Assembly: GCA_017549665.1 (NCBI GenBank)
Contig: JAFYUD010000083.1
Location: 1 to 14,105 of the forward strand
Direction: 5' to 3'
DNA: 14,105 bases
Source: Clostridia bacterium
GTDB taxonomy: Bacteria > Bacillota_A > Clostridia > Oscillospirales > Acutalibacteraceae
Below are positions 1-7,001 of the stretch, one piece after another. The position numbers and the translations under genes are program-made. How positions within the stretch are numbered: the stretch's first letter is position 1; each line of letters begins with the position of its first letter. The notes beneath the pieces are model-generated. The model worked only from the letters and a program-made list of their open reading frames with translations, ran no database searches and was not told where the DNA came from.

Positions 1-16
1 ATTTTCCATATTTTTA

Positions 17-45
17 TTGACACATTTTATATTACAGGGTATAAT
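17..45 (+). promoter_or_regulatory. Sigma-A promoter of the GH130 gene
   Basis: TTGACA at 17-22 and TATAAT at 40-45 are separated by exactly 17 bp, a perfect vegetative promoter. Transcription should begin near 52, giving a leader of about 37 nt before the start codon at 89. The leader holds a GGAG ribosome binding site at 78-81. No operator or riboswitch is visible in the leader. Confidence 0.85.
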
Positions 46-88
46 ATATTTTGTTGATAAAAAGTTTTTTAATGAACGGAGAATAATC

Positions 89-1039
89 ATGGCAAAAATC
101 ATAGGTAATGCTATTCCCAATATTCCCTGGCAGGATAAGCCCGAAGGCTACAGATACCCTGTATGGCGTTATGACGGCAATCCCATCATCACAAGGGATA
201 ATCTTTATATGGCAAACAGCATCTTCAATTCTGCTGTTGTACCTTTCGGTGACGGCTTTGCAGGTGTTTTCAGAGTTGACGTTATGAGCAGAGACCATAC
301 ACTTGTTGTAGGCTACAGTAAGGATGCTATCAACTGGGAGCTTGAAGAAGAGGTTATTTTCAGAGGCTATGACCCCAGACTCTGCGAAATTGACGGCAAA
401 TACTACCTTTCATGGGTTAACCTCACTCCTCACGGCACAACAATCGGTATTGCATATACAACTGATTTCAAGGAGTGGACTCAGCTTGAGGATGCATGCT
501 ATCCCGTTGCAAGAAACGGCGTGCTTTTCCCCAGAAAGGTCAACGACGAATTCCTTCTTCTTATCAGACCCTGCGACAGAGGTCATACACCTTATGGTGA
601 TATTTTCCTCAGCCACAGTAAGGATCTTACATACTGGGGCAAGCACAGATTTGTGATGAAGCCTGAAAAGAACTGGGAAATGACAAAGGTCGGCGCAGGC
701 CCCACACCCATCGAAACAGATGAAGGCTGGCTTATGTTCTACCACGGTGTTCTTACAAGCTGTAACGGCTTCACATATGCAATGGGCGCAGCAATCCTTG
801 ATAAGGATGAGCCCTGGAAGGTGCTTCACAGAGCTGACTGCTTCCTTCTTGCTCCTCATAAGGATTACGAGCTTGTGGGCGACGTTCCCAATGTTGTTTT
901 CCCCTGCGCAGCACTTGCTGACAGTGAGACAGGCAAGATTGCAATTTACTACGGCGGTGCAGATACTGTTGTTGCTCTTGCATTTACAACTGTTGATGAA
1001 ACAATCAAATTCATCAAAGAGCATGATCTGATGAAATAA
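89..1039 (+). CDS. GH130 family beta-mannoside phosphorylase-like protein
   Basis: 316-residue cytoplasmic protein of glycoside hydrolase family 130, whose members mostly phosphorolyse beta-mannosides to release mannose 1-phosphate. Family features seen: the early stretch NPIITR followed by SIFNSAVV (about 31-51), the block GYDPRL with D95 as the likely catalytic acid, GAGPTPIETDEGW followed by a YHG motif, and the closing YYGGADTVVALA. There is no signal peptide. The length fits the shorter GH130 members (about 300-350). I chose ATG 89 because GGAG lies 7 nt upstream; an earlier in-frame ATG at 17 falls inside the -35 box. Exact substrate (mannosyl-glucose, mannobiose or manno-oligosaccharide) cannot be read from the sequence. 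It is a single-gene unit with its own promoter and terminator; no sugar transporter is adjacent in the window. Confidence 0.9.
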   Translation: MAKIIGNAIPNIPWQDKPEGYRYPVWRYDGNPIITRDNLYMANSIFNSAVVPFGDGFAGVFRVDVMSRDHTLVVGYSKDAINWELEEEVIFRGYDPRLCEIDGKYYLSWVNLTPHGTTIGIAYTTDFKEWTQLEDACYPVARNGVLFPRKVNDEFLLLIRPCDRGHTPYGDIFLSHSKDLTYWGKHRFVMKPEKNWEMTKVGAGPTPIETDEGWLMFYHGVLTSCNGFTYAMGAAILDKDEPWKVLHRADCFLLAPHKDYELVGDVPNVVFPCAALADSETGKIAIYYGGADTVVALAFTTVDETIKFIKEHDLMK

Positions 1040-1046
1040 TTTTATG

Positions 1047-1080
1047 GTGGCAGATATCAGCAGATATCTGTCACTTTTTA
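1047..1080 (+). terminator. Rho-independent terminator after GH130 gene
   Basis: A 12-bp stem (1047-1058 with 1063-1074, one G-U pair) closes a 4-nt loop AGCA and is followed by a run of T at 1075-1079. It lies 8 nt after the stop codon and separates the GH130 gene from the next promoter. Confidence 0.85.
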
Positions 1081-1107
1081 TATTTTGTATGAAAAACAGT
1101 ATTTGTG

Positions 1108-1137
1108 TTGACAATGCACAAAGAAATGGGATATAAT
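1108..1137 (+). promoter_or_regulatory. Sigma-A promoter of the three-gene redox operon
   Basis: TTGACA at 1108-1113 and TATAAT at 1132-1137, 18 bp apart. Predicted transcription start is near 1144, leaving a leader of about 25 nt. It is the only promoter I see before the three co-directional genes that end at 4646. Confidence 0.85.
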
Positions 1138-1169
1138 CAATATGTTATGATGTAAAAAGGATGTATATT

Positions 1170-1886
1170 ATGGAAAAGAAGAATTACGGAAAAATCGTAA
1201 AAGTAATGCAGATACTTTCTTTTGTATTTATGCTTGCGATGCTTGTTCTCTGCGTGGTTTTTATGAAAAAGAACAACATTTCCGTCAGCAACGTTGATGC
1301 TCTGACACAGTATCTGACGGGCGGCACGCTGACAATTGCGCTGATTATCACAGCCTTCAGTGTTGTCAAGTCATTTGCACTGATTTTTCCGCCTGCCGTG
1401 CTTTTCGTGCTTTCGGGTATCGTTTTTGACGATTTGTGGACGGCAGTGCTTGTCAACTTCGTTGCCACGGCGTGCAGTCTGATTCTTCCGTATTTTCTCG
1501 GCAGATTCATGGGTGCTGAGGTGGTTGATTCACTTAAGGACAAATTCAAGGCAATCAGAAAGCTTGACAGCTTCGCAGGGGAGAATTCCTTTGCTGTGGT
1601 CTTTGTTTTCAAGGCGGGCGGACTTATGCCCTCTGACCTTTCAAGCCTTATTTTCGGCGCAATGAAAATTCCCTTCGGCAAGTATTTTATCGCTTCAAAT
1701 CTCGGTATGCTTGTGCTCAACGTACTGTGGAGCCTTCTGGGTGCAAAGGGTGACCTTTCAAACCCGTTCACATTCCTTTATGCTCTTCCCGCACTGCTTT
1801 TTGCAATTCTTGCATCGGTGCTGATGAGCAAAAGACAAAAGAAAAAACAACAGCAGATTAACAACTCTGAAACGGAGGAAAAATAA
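1170..1886 (+). CDS. VTT-domain (TVP38/TMEM64, DedA-related) membrane protein
   Basis: 238-residue polytopic membrane protein. One hydrophobic helix lies at about 10-32, then the VTT domain spans roughly 55-190, with re-entrant-type segments around 68-85 and 141-165 (VFKAGGLMPSDLSSLIFGAM). A last helix lies at about 200-219, followed by a lysine-rich cytoplasmic tail. DedA/VTT proteins are linked to lipid or undecaprenyl-phosphate flipping and membrane homeostasis; the substrate here is unknown. Many VTT proteins carry Arg where this one has K148 in the re-entrant motif, which is a family-level comparison from memory. I chose ATG 1170 rather than the in-frame ATG at 1161 because AAAAGG (1155-1160) directly abuts 1161 but sits 9 nt from 1170. 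It overlaps the next gene by one base (TAATG), so translation is coupled to the FAD oxidoreductase. Confidence 0.85.
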   Translation: MEKKNYGKIVKVMQILSFVFMLAMLVLCVVFMKKNNISVSNVDALTQYLTGGTLTIALIITAFSVVKSFALIFPPAVLFVLSGIVFDDLWTAVLVNFVATACSLILPYFLGRFMGAEVVDSLKDKFKAIRKLDSFAGENSFAVVFVFKAGGLMPSDLSSLIFGAMKIPFGKYFIASNLGMLVLNVLWSLLGAKGDLSNPFTFLYALPALLFAILASVLMSKRQKKKQQQINNSETEEK

Positions 1887-3439
1887 TGAAAAAATATGAT
1901 GTAATCGTAATCGGTGCAGGTAACGGCGGTCTTGCAGCTGCTGCAACCTGTGCCAAAGAAGGTCTTTCAACACTTCTTCTTGAAAGACACAATATCCCCG
2001 GCGGATCTGCAACTTCTTTTGTAAGAGGACGCTTCGAATTCGAGCCCTCATTACATGAGCTTGCAGGTATCGGCAGTGACGGTGAACCCGGTCAGATTGA
2101 CGATATGTTCAATCGTTTCGGCGGTGATGTTGACTGGCACACACATGACTCAACATTCCGTCTTGTTGTCCCTGCAAAAGAGGGGGACAAGGATGCATTT
2201 GTAAACGAAGACGGTGTTCTTGTTACTGTTGACGCACGTATGCCCGTAGGCTTCGAGAACTTTGCAAGAAAGCTTGACGAGCTTGTTCCCGGCTCATACA
2301 AGAGCTGTATGGAAGCTTTTGACATGTCAGCACGTCTTTTCAAGGCTTTTGAATGTCTTGAAGATCCCAAAAAAATCCCCGACAGCATTAAGGATGTTCC
2401 CGACATTATGCGAATGGTTTCACATACTGTAAAGGAGTCCCTCGATGCACTGGGCATGCCCAAGAAGGCGCAGGATATTTTCAACACTTACTGGTGCTAC
2501 ATGGGCGCTCCCGCTTCACAGTTTGACTTCCTTTACTATCTCTGCGTGCTTCACAGCTACGTAAAGAACGGTACAGGTATTCCTCATCTCCGCAGCCATG
2601 AAATGAGCCTTGCGCTTGATAAGGTTATCCGTGATAATGACGGTGAAATCTGGTACAATTCAGAGGTTACAAAGGTTATCACAAAGAACGGCAAGCCCGT
2701 GGGCGTTGTCATCAACGGTGAAAAGGAAGTCTATGCAGACTACTTTGTATGTAATTCATATCCTTACACTGTATTCTCAGAGCTTTTCGATAAGAAAGAT
2801 ATCCCCGAAATGCAGAAGAAGATGCTTGATACAAGAAAAGTTGCCATGTCTCTTACTACTGTATATCTGGGTATGAACAAGACAAAGGAAGAGCTTGGTA
2901 TCACAGACTATTCTGTATTCATCGCACCCGATTCAGACTCAGACAAGCAGTATGAAGCAGCACAGAATTATTTCAGCGGCTACTGTATCATCAACTGTCT
3001 TAATGAGATTATTCCCGATTGTACTCCCGAAGGCACTTGTCAGCTGTTCCTTACAACTGCAACATTCGGTGATGTTATGAAAGACGTCAAGCCTGAGGAT
3101 TACAAGAAGTTCAAGACAAAGGTTGCAAAGGATATGATTGAAACCTGCGAAAAGGCTCTCAATATTTCTATCATGCCTTATATCGAAGAGATTGAGATTG
3201 CATTGCCGCCTACATTCGCAAGATACCTTAATACTCCTTACGGTACTCCTTACGGTTATGTTCTTGAAAAATGGGATAGTATGCTTCCCAGAACAATTCA
3301 GTATATGAAAGATCAGCCATTTGATAATTTCTTCTTCTGCGGTGCTACTCAGGAGAGAGGCGACGGTTACGGTTGTGCTTACTACACAGGTGAAAAAGCA
3401 GGTAACCTTGTCGTAAAGGCTGTAAAGGGAGGTAAATAA
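1886..3439 (+). CDS. FAD-dependent oxidoreductase, phytoene desaturase / retinol saturase-like
   Basis: 517-residue flavoprotein of the CrtI/CrtISO/retinol-saturase superfamily. The N-terminal Rossmann dinucleotide motif is VIGAGNGG (G10, G12, G15) with the ribose-binding acid at E34, then the IPGGSATSF segment (about 38-46) typical of this superfamily. The C-terminal FAD-contacting block begins near 482 (FFFCGATQERGDGYG) and ends with a conserved helix. There is no signal peptide or clear transmembrane helix. Relatives add or remove hydrogen across C=C bonds of isoprenoids and other hydrophobic molecules; the substrate here cannot be read. The start ATG overlaps the preceding stop and has GGAGG at 1874-1878. 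It is followed, one base after its stop, by a reductase gene, which suggests it is reduced by that partner and works as a saturase/reductase in this anaerobe (inference). Confidence 0.85.
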   Translation: MKKYDVIVIGAGNGGLAAAATCAKEGLSTLLLERHNIPGGSATSFVRGRFEFEPSLHELAGIGSDGEPGQIDDMFNRFGGDVDWHTHDSTFRLVVPAKEGDKDAFVNEDGVLVTVDARMPVGFENFARKLDELVPGSYKSCMEAFDMSARLFKAFECLEDPKKIPDSIKDVPDIMRMVSHTVKESLDALGMPKKAQDIFNTYWCYMGAPASQFDFLYYLCVLHSYVKNGTGIPHLRSHEMSLALDKVIRDNDGEIWYNSEVTKVITKNGKPVGVVINGEKEVYADYFVCNSYPYTVFSELFDKKDIPEMQKKMLDTRKVAMSLTTVYLGMNKTKEELGITDYSVFIAPDSDSDKQYEAAQNYFSGYCIINCLNEIIPDCTPEGTCQLFLTTATFGDVMKDVKPEDYKKFKTKVAKDMIETCEKALNISIMPYIEEIEIALPPTFARYLNTPYGTPYGYVLEKWDSMLPRTIQYMKDQPFDNFFFCGATQERGDGYGCAYYTGEKAGNLVVKAVKGGK

Positions 3440-3440
3440 G

Positions 3441-4646
3441 ATGGCTAATAATTTTAAAGAACTCAAAGCTACAAAATTCTTCAAACTGCTTGCTGACCGT
3501 CAGGCAAGATTCAAAGCAGGTAAGGCTCAGATGCCTGTATATAAAGATAATGCTACAGTTATTGCAAGAGCGCTTCACCCCAAGAGACAGTATCTTACAA
3601 TTGCTGATGTAAAGGAATTGTCTGCAGATTGTAAGAGCTTCACACTTGTTCCCGACGAAAGCCGTGGCACAAAGGCACTTGCATATTTCGGTGCAGGTAA
3701 ATATCTTACAGTATTTGAAACAATCGAGGGTATGCCCGTAACAAGAGCATATTCAATTTCATCTTCACCCAAAGATGCGCTTGAGGGCAAGTATGTGCTT
3801 ACAATCAAGCTCGTTGAGGGCGGACTTATGTCACAGTTTATTTTCGACACATGGACAGTCGGCTCAAAGGTTGAAGTTTCTGCTCCTTCAGGTAATTTTG
3901 AATATCAGCCTCTTCGTGATGCTGAAAAGGTTATCTGCATCGCAGGCGGCAGCGGTATCACACCCTTCATTTCAATGGCAAATGCTATTGCAGACGGTGA
4001 CGAAGATTTCGAAATGACTCTTCTTTACGGCAGCCGTAATTATGAAAATATTCTCTTTAAGGCTGAGCTTGATGAGCTTGCAAAGAAGTGTGACAAGATC
4101 AAGGTTGTGCACGTTCTCAGTGATGCAGATGTAAAGGTAAAGAAAAAAGACGAAAAGGGCTTTATCACTGCTGAACTTATCAAAAAATATGCTCCCGAAA
4201 ATGAGAACTATTCAGTATTTATCTGCGGTTCACAGCAGATGTATGAATTTGTTGATAAAGAAATTGAGAAGCTTGAGCTTCCCAAAAAATTCATCAGACA
4301 CGAAATGTTCGGTGAATTCCACAATCCTCAGACTCAGGCAGATTATCCTGCCGGTATTCCCGAAAATGTCAGAATCACTGTTACAATTCAGGACAAGACA
4401 TATATCATCAAGGGTAAGTCAACTGACTCTGTAATGCAGATTATCGAGCAGAGTGGCATTGCAGTGCCTGCAAGATGCCGAAGCGGTGAATGTGGCTTCT
4501 GTCATGCACACCTGCTTTCAGGTAAGGTATACGTGCCCAAGCACCTTGAATACCGCCGCCTTGCAGACTATAAATTCAACTGCTTCCATCCCTGCTGCTC
4601 ATTCCCCCTGACAGATCTTGAAATCAATGTCCCTGTGGCAAAATAA
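3441..4646 (+). CDS. NAD(P)H-flavin reductase with C-terminal plant-type [2Fe-2S] domain
   Basis: 401-residue modular electron-transfer protein. After an N-terminal extension of about 50 residues comes an FAD-binding barrel with R102-x-Y104-S105 (RAYS). The NAD(P)-binding domain follows, opening with IAGGSGITPF (about 167-176). The C-terminal ferredoxin domain has C346-x4-C351-x2-C354 and a fourth ligand most likely at C385, as judged from the conserved CxxxP...D context. The architecture matches oxygenase reductases, HCP reductase and NqrF-like proteins. It should move electrons from NAD(P)H through FAD to [2Fe-2S] and on to a partner. Extra cysteines C381 and C386 flank the fourth ligand. 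AGGGAGG at 3426-3432 gives a spacing of 8 nt to the ATG. As last gene of the operon, its natural partner is probably the upstream FAD oxidoreductase. Confidence 0.88.
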   Translation: MANNFKELKATKFFKLLADRQARFKAGKAQMPVYKDNATVIARALHPKRQYLTIADVKELSADCKSFTLVPDESRGTKALAYFGAGKYLTVFETIEGMPVTRAYSISSSPKDALEGKYVLTIKLVEGGLMSQFIFDTWTVGSKVEVSAPSGNFEYQPLRDAEKVICIAGGSGITPFISMANAIADGDEDFEMTLLYGSRNYENILFKAELDELAKKCDKIKVVHVLSDADVKVKKKDEKGFITAELIKKYAPENENYSVFICGSQQMYEFVDKEIEKLELPKKFIRHEMFGEFHNPQTQADYPAGIPENVRITVTIQDKTYIIKGKSTDSVMQIIEQSGIAVPARCRSGECGFCHAHLLSGKVYVPKHLEYRRLADYKFNCFHPCCSFPLTDLEINVPVAK

Positions 4647-4654
4647 GTAAAATA

Positions 4655-4690
4655 AAAGGATGTATCATCACGATACATCCTTTAATTATT
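4655..4690 (+). terminator. Terminator at the end of the redox operon, possibly bidirectional
   Basis: A perfect 12-bp stem (4655-4666 with 4672-4683) with a 5-nt loop ATCAC. The right arm ends in TTT and continues AT-rich; the left arm begins with a run of A, so the hairpin can also read as a terminator on the minus strand. It lies between the redox operon and the convergent rhodanese gene. Confidence 0.75.
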
Positions 4691-4709
4691 TAACTGTTTC
4701 GTATTCCCA
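4685..4709 (-). repeat. Duplicate of the rhodanese gene 3' end (copy 1 of a 25-bp direct repeat)
   Basis: These 25 bases match 4868-4892, the true 3' end of the rhodanese gene, at 24 of 25 positions. On the minus strand the stray copy still reads WEYETVK followed by a stop. Similarity continues weakly to the left (ACATCC before both copies) with a 3-nt indel. Nothing of the rest of the gene is present next to this copy, so it is a relic of a local duplication or insertion. Confidence 0.8.
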
Positions 4710-4867
4710 AAGGTACGTCGAGTGGCGAGGTTTGTTCGTTGTATAAAACTTAAAATTCTGACAAATTCTGAAATTGTGTGCATTTTTTTGGTTCTTACAG
4801 GCTGTTTTGTATCTGAGAATCCCTTATATTATGCGGTTTTATACGGTCTTCGCTTTTTTTACATCCC
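4710..4867. other. Inserted-looking spacer between the 25-bp repeats, no gene
   Basis: 158 bp without a credible coding region: the plus-strand frame through it (4722-4946) has no Shine-Dalgarno site and runs into the rhodanese gene on the opposite strand. A small direct repeat AAATTCTG occurs at 4753-4760 and 4763-4770. I see no inverted termini or transposase remnant. Confidence 0.5.
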
Positions 4868-4868
4868 A

Positions 4869-5318
4869 TTATTTTACTGTTTCGTATTCCCAGTCTATAA
4901 TTCCGCCGAATTCCATTACATTTGTATAACCAAGGTCTGCGAGTGACTGTGCTGCGATTTTGCTTCGTCTTCCGCTTCTGCAGTAAACGAGAATCAGCTG
5001 ATTTTTGTCGGGCAATTCATTTTCTGCCCTTGCATCAATGGATTCGTAGGGGATAACAATTGCCCCCGGAATATGTCCCTCGTCAAATTCATACTGTTCT
5101 CTTACATCGAGAATTATATAGTCCGTCTGTGTATCCATGATTTCTTTTGCTTCTTTGCCCGAAATCTGAATATAGCCTGTCTTTTTTTCAGACACTGCTT
5201 CTGTCTGTGATAAAGCTTCTTTTTCCGTTGAGCTTTCAGGCTGTTTGTTGGCTGCACATGAAGTCAGAAGTGTAAAGCAAAACATCAGTATAATCAGTCC
5301 TTTGAATTTTATCTTCAT
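4869..5318 (-). CDS. Rhodanese-domain lipoprotein
   Basis: 149-residue secreted lipoprotein. A basic, hydrophobic signal peptide ends in the lipobox LLTSC, with C21 as lipid anchor, so the mature protein sits on the outer face of the membrane. A Ser/Glu-rich linker (about 24-47) leads to a single rhodanese domain (about 50-148). The domain has DVREQYEFDEGHIPGA and the active-site loop C113-R-S-G-R-R-S, both typical of sulfurtransferase-type single-domain rhodaneses (PspE-like). It probably handles sulfane sulfur or a redox-active thiol outside the cell; the partner is unknown. The start CAT at 5316-5318 has GAGGAT upstream at 5325-5330. The gene is alone in its unit, convergent to the redox operon and divergent from the phosphoribosyltransferase-like gene. 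Confidence 0.9.
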   Translation of the reverse strand: MKIKFKGLIILMFCFTLLTSCAANKQPESSTEKEALSQTEAVSEKKTGYIQISGKEAKEIMDTQTDYIILDVREQYEFDEGHIPGAIVIPYESIDARAENELPDKNQLILVYCRSGRRSKIAAQSLADLGYTNVMEFGGIIDWEYETVK

Positions 5319-5351
5319 TTTGTTATCCTCACTGTCTGTATTTGTAATGTA

Positions 5352-5380
5352 ATTATAATGATTTTTGCATCGAATTTCAA
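5352..5380 (-). promoter_or_regulatory. Promoter of the rhodanese lipoprotein gene
   Basis: On the minus strand TTGAAA (5375-5380) and TATAAT (5352-5357) are separated by 17 bp. Predicted start of transcription is near 5346, about 28 nt before the start codon. Confidence 0.8.
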
Positions 5381-5440
5381 TGGGTTTTATATGCAGATTT
5401 AAGCTTTTATAAAAAATATTATAAAAATGTAATAAAAACC

Positions 5441-5469
5441 TTGAAATTTATATATATTTATTGTACAAT
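5441..5469 (+). promoter_or_regulatory. Promoter of the phosphoribosyltransferase-like gene
   Basis: TTGAAA at 5441-5446 and TACAAT at 5464-5469 with a 17-bp spacer; predicted start near 5476. A second TATAAT at 5481-5486 has only a weak -35 (TTATTG at 5458-5463) and is a less likely alternative. The upstream 60 bp are very AT-rich and could act as an UP element. An inverted repeat TGTAC-N5-GTACA (5462-5476) covers the -10 and start region. Confidence 0.65.
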
Positions 5470-5519
5470 AAGTACACATATATAATATATGCAGAAAATC
5501 ACACAGGGAGGTATATTTA

Positions 5520-6164
5520 ATGCCTACACAGAATGTATTAAAAATTACGACAAAGAAAAGTGGTCTGTATCTTCGTGCAGCTAAAGGTCATTTCGTTTCA
5601 AATCATTCCCACAGCAATTATTATATAGATGTTGCTGCTCAGAAATCAAGACTTTCAGAAGCCAAAGCAGTTGCAGAGGAACTTTGCCGCAATTACAACT
5701 ATAATACAAAGATCGTTGATACAATTCTCTGCCTTGACGGTACAGAAGTTATCGGTACCTGCCTTGCTGAAGAGCTGACAAAGAATTCATTCTTGAATAT
5801 CAACGCTCATCAGACTATTTATGTTGTAACTCCCGAAATGACAGGCAGCTCACAGATTCTGTTCAGAGACAATATCGTTCCGATGATCAAGGATAAGCAT
5901 GTTCTTGTTCTTGCAGTTTCTCTTGCTACCGGTAACACTGCGAAGGCTGCAATGGAAGCAGTCGGTTATTACGGCGGTGAAGTTGTGGGAATTGCATCTA
6001 TCTTCTCAACTCAGGAGGAGTTCGGCGGATTTGAAGTGGATGCTGTTTTCAATCCCAAGGATCTGCCTGATTACTTCAATCTTCCTGCGCACGAGTGTCC
6101 TCTTTGTAAGGAAAAGAAGAAGATTGACGCACTGATAAACAGTTACGGATATTCAAAATTATAA
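5520..6164 (+). CDS. Orotate phosphoribosyltransferase-like protein with altered PRPP loop
   Basis: 214-residue protein with the type I phosphoribosyltransferase fold as in PyrE. The strand-loop at 128-140 reads VLVLAVSLATGNT, which aligns with the PRPP-binding motif, but the usual acidic pair is replaced by A132-V133. A C-terminal CPLCKEKKK segment (193-201) resembles the CxxC tail of some OPRT-like proteins. The lost acidic residues normally bind the ribose hydroxyls of PRPP, so activity as true orotate phosphoribosyltransferase is doubtful; a regulatory or ligand-binding role is possible (inference). The start is supported by AGGGAGG at 5505-5511 with 8-nt spacing. It is a single-gene unit, with no pyr genes beside it. 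Naming it pyrE would be an over-call. Confidence 0.75.
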   Translation: MPTQNVLKITTKKSGLYLRAAKGHFVSNHSHSNYYIDVAAQKSRLSEAKAVAEELCRNYNYNTKIVDTILCLDGTEVIGTCLAEELTKNSFLNINAHQTIYVVTPEMTGSSQILFRDNIVPMIKDKHVLVLAVSLATGNTAKAAMEAVGYYGGEVVGIASIFSTQEEFGGFEVDAVFNPKDLPDYFNLPAHECPLCKEKKKIDALINSYGYSKL

Positions 6165-6170
6165 AATAAA

Positions 6171-6203
6171 AAGGAGCTGATTTCTCAGCTCCTTATTTTT
6201 TTT
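6171..6203. terminator. Bidirectional terminator between convergent genes
   Basis: A perfect 10-bp stem (6171-6180 with 6185-6194), loop TTTC, followed on the plus strand by A and nine T and preceded by an A-rich run that gives U on the minus strand. It can stop both the phosphoribosyltransferase-like gene and the ABC operon coming from the other side. Confidence 0.88.
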
Positions 6204-6206
6204 GCT

Positions 6207-7001
6207 TTATGAAAGCATCATTCTGTCGTTTGCAAACTCGCCGTTGCTTGCCTTTGCAAACAGCTCAAGAAGATCAGAAACCTTAAGATTCTTTTTTTCT
6301 TCACCTGAAATATCATATATGATGTTACCGTTGTTCATCATGATAAGTCTGTTACCGTACTTGATAGCATCCTTCATGTTGTGAGTAATCATGATTGTAG
6401 TGATATTGTCTTTTGCAACAAGTTCTTCTGTAAGGCTGAGAACCTTTGACGCTGTCTGAGGGTCAAGAGCAGCAGTGTGCTCGTCGAGAAGAAGAAGCTT
6501 GGGCTTCTTGAGAGTAGCCATAAGAAGTGTTACAGCCTGTCTCTGACCACCTGAAAGAAGTCCTACTTTCGATGTAAGTCTTGTTTCAAGTCCAAGGTCA
6601 AGTTTTTTGAGAAGTTCCTTGAACTGAGTTCTTTCCTTTGCGGTTACGCCGTTGAAGAGAGTTCTTCTTTTACCTCTTCTTGCAGCGATAGCAAGGTTTT
6701 CGTCAATCTGCATATCAGCAGCAGTACCTGTCATGGGGTCCTGGAAAACTCTGCCGAGGTATGCAGCTCTCTTGTATTCGGGAAGCTTTGTTACGTCAAC
6801 GCCGCCGATTTCGATAGTGCCGCTGTCAACAGGATAAACACCTGTGATCATGTTGAGAAGAGTTGATTTACCTGCACCGTTACCGCCGATAACTGTTACG
6901 AAATCGCCGTCTGCAAGCTCAAGGTTGATACCCTGAAGAGCCTTCTTCTCGTTGATTGTACCGGGGTTGAATGTTTTGAAAACGTTTGTGATTTTAAGCA
7001 T
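6207..7001 (-). CDS. ABC transporter ATP-binding protein (TrpX-type amino acid system)
   Basis: 264-residue cytoplasmic ATPase with all motifs intact: Walker A GGNGAGKST (39-47), Q-loop Q87, signature LSGGQ (149-153), Walker B LLLLD-E (169-174) continuing into HTAALDP, and H-loop H207. The DEHTAALDP form and the partner permease type point to importers of the class that includes the pneumococcal TrpXYZ system, rather than branched-chain LivFG. It overlaps the permease gene by 8 bases (start codon within ATGCTTAA) and has GGAGGT just upstream inside the permease, so translation is coupled. Last gene of its operon, ending at the bidirectional terminator. Substrate is set by the binding proteins and is probably an aromatic amino acid or similar small molecule (inference). 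Confidence 0.9.
   Translation of the reverse strand: MLKITNVFKTFNPGTINEKKALQGINLELADGDFVTVIGGNGAGKSTLLNMITGVYPVDSGTIEIGGVDVTKLPEYKRAAYLGRVFQDPMTGTAADMQIDENLAIAARRGKRRTLFNGVTAKERTQFKELLKKLDLGLETRLTSKVGLLSGGQRQAVTLLMATLKKPKLLLLDEHTAALDPQTASKVLSLTEELVAKDNITTIMITHNMKDAIKYGNRLIMMNNGNIIYDISGEEKKNLKVSDLLELFAKASNGEFANDRMMLS

Noticed and set aside
410..1114. Long minus-strand open frame of 234 codons opposite the GH130 gene
   Set aside because: It is cysteine-rich with no recognisable motif, has no ribosome binding site, and lies wholly opposite a well-supported GH130 gene with promoter and terminator.
4722..4946. Possible 74-residue protein in the spacer next to the rhodanese gene
   Set aside because: No Shine-Dalgarno site, and its end runs antisense into the rhodanese coding region; composition looks like translated spacer.
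5520..6164. Calling the phosphoribosyltransferase-like gene pyrE
   Set aside because: The acidic pair of the PRPP loop is missing and no other pyrimidine gene is adjacent, so the symbol is not justified.
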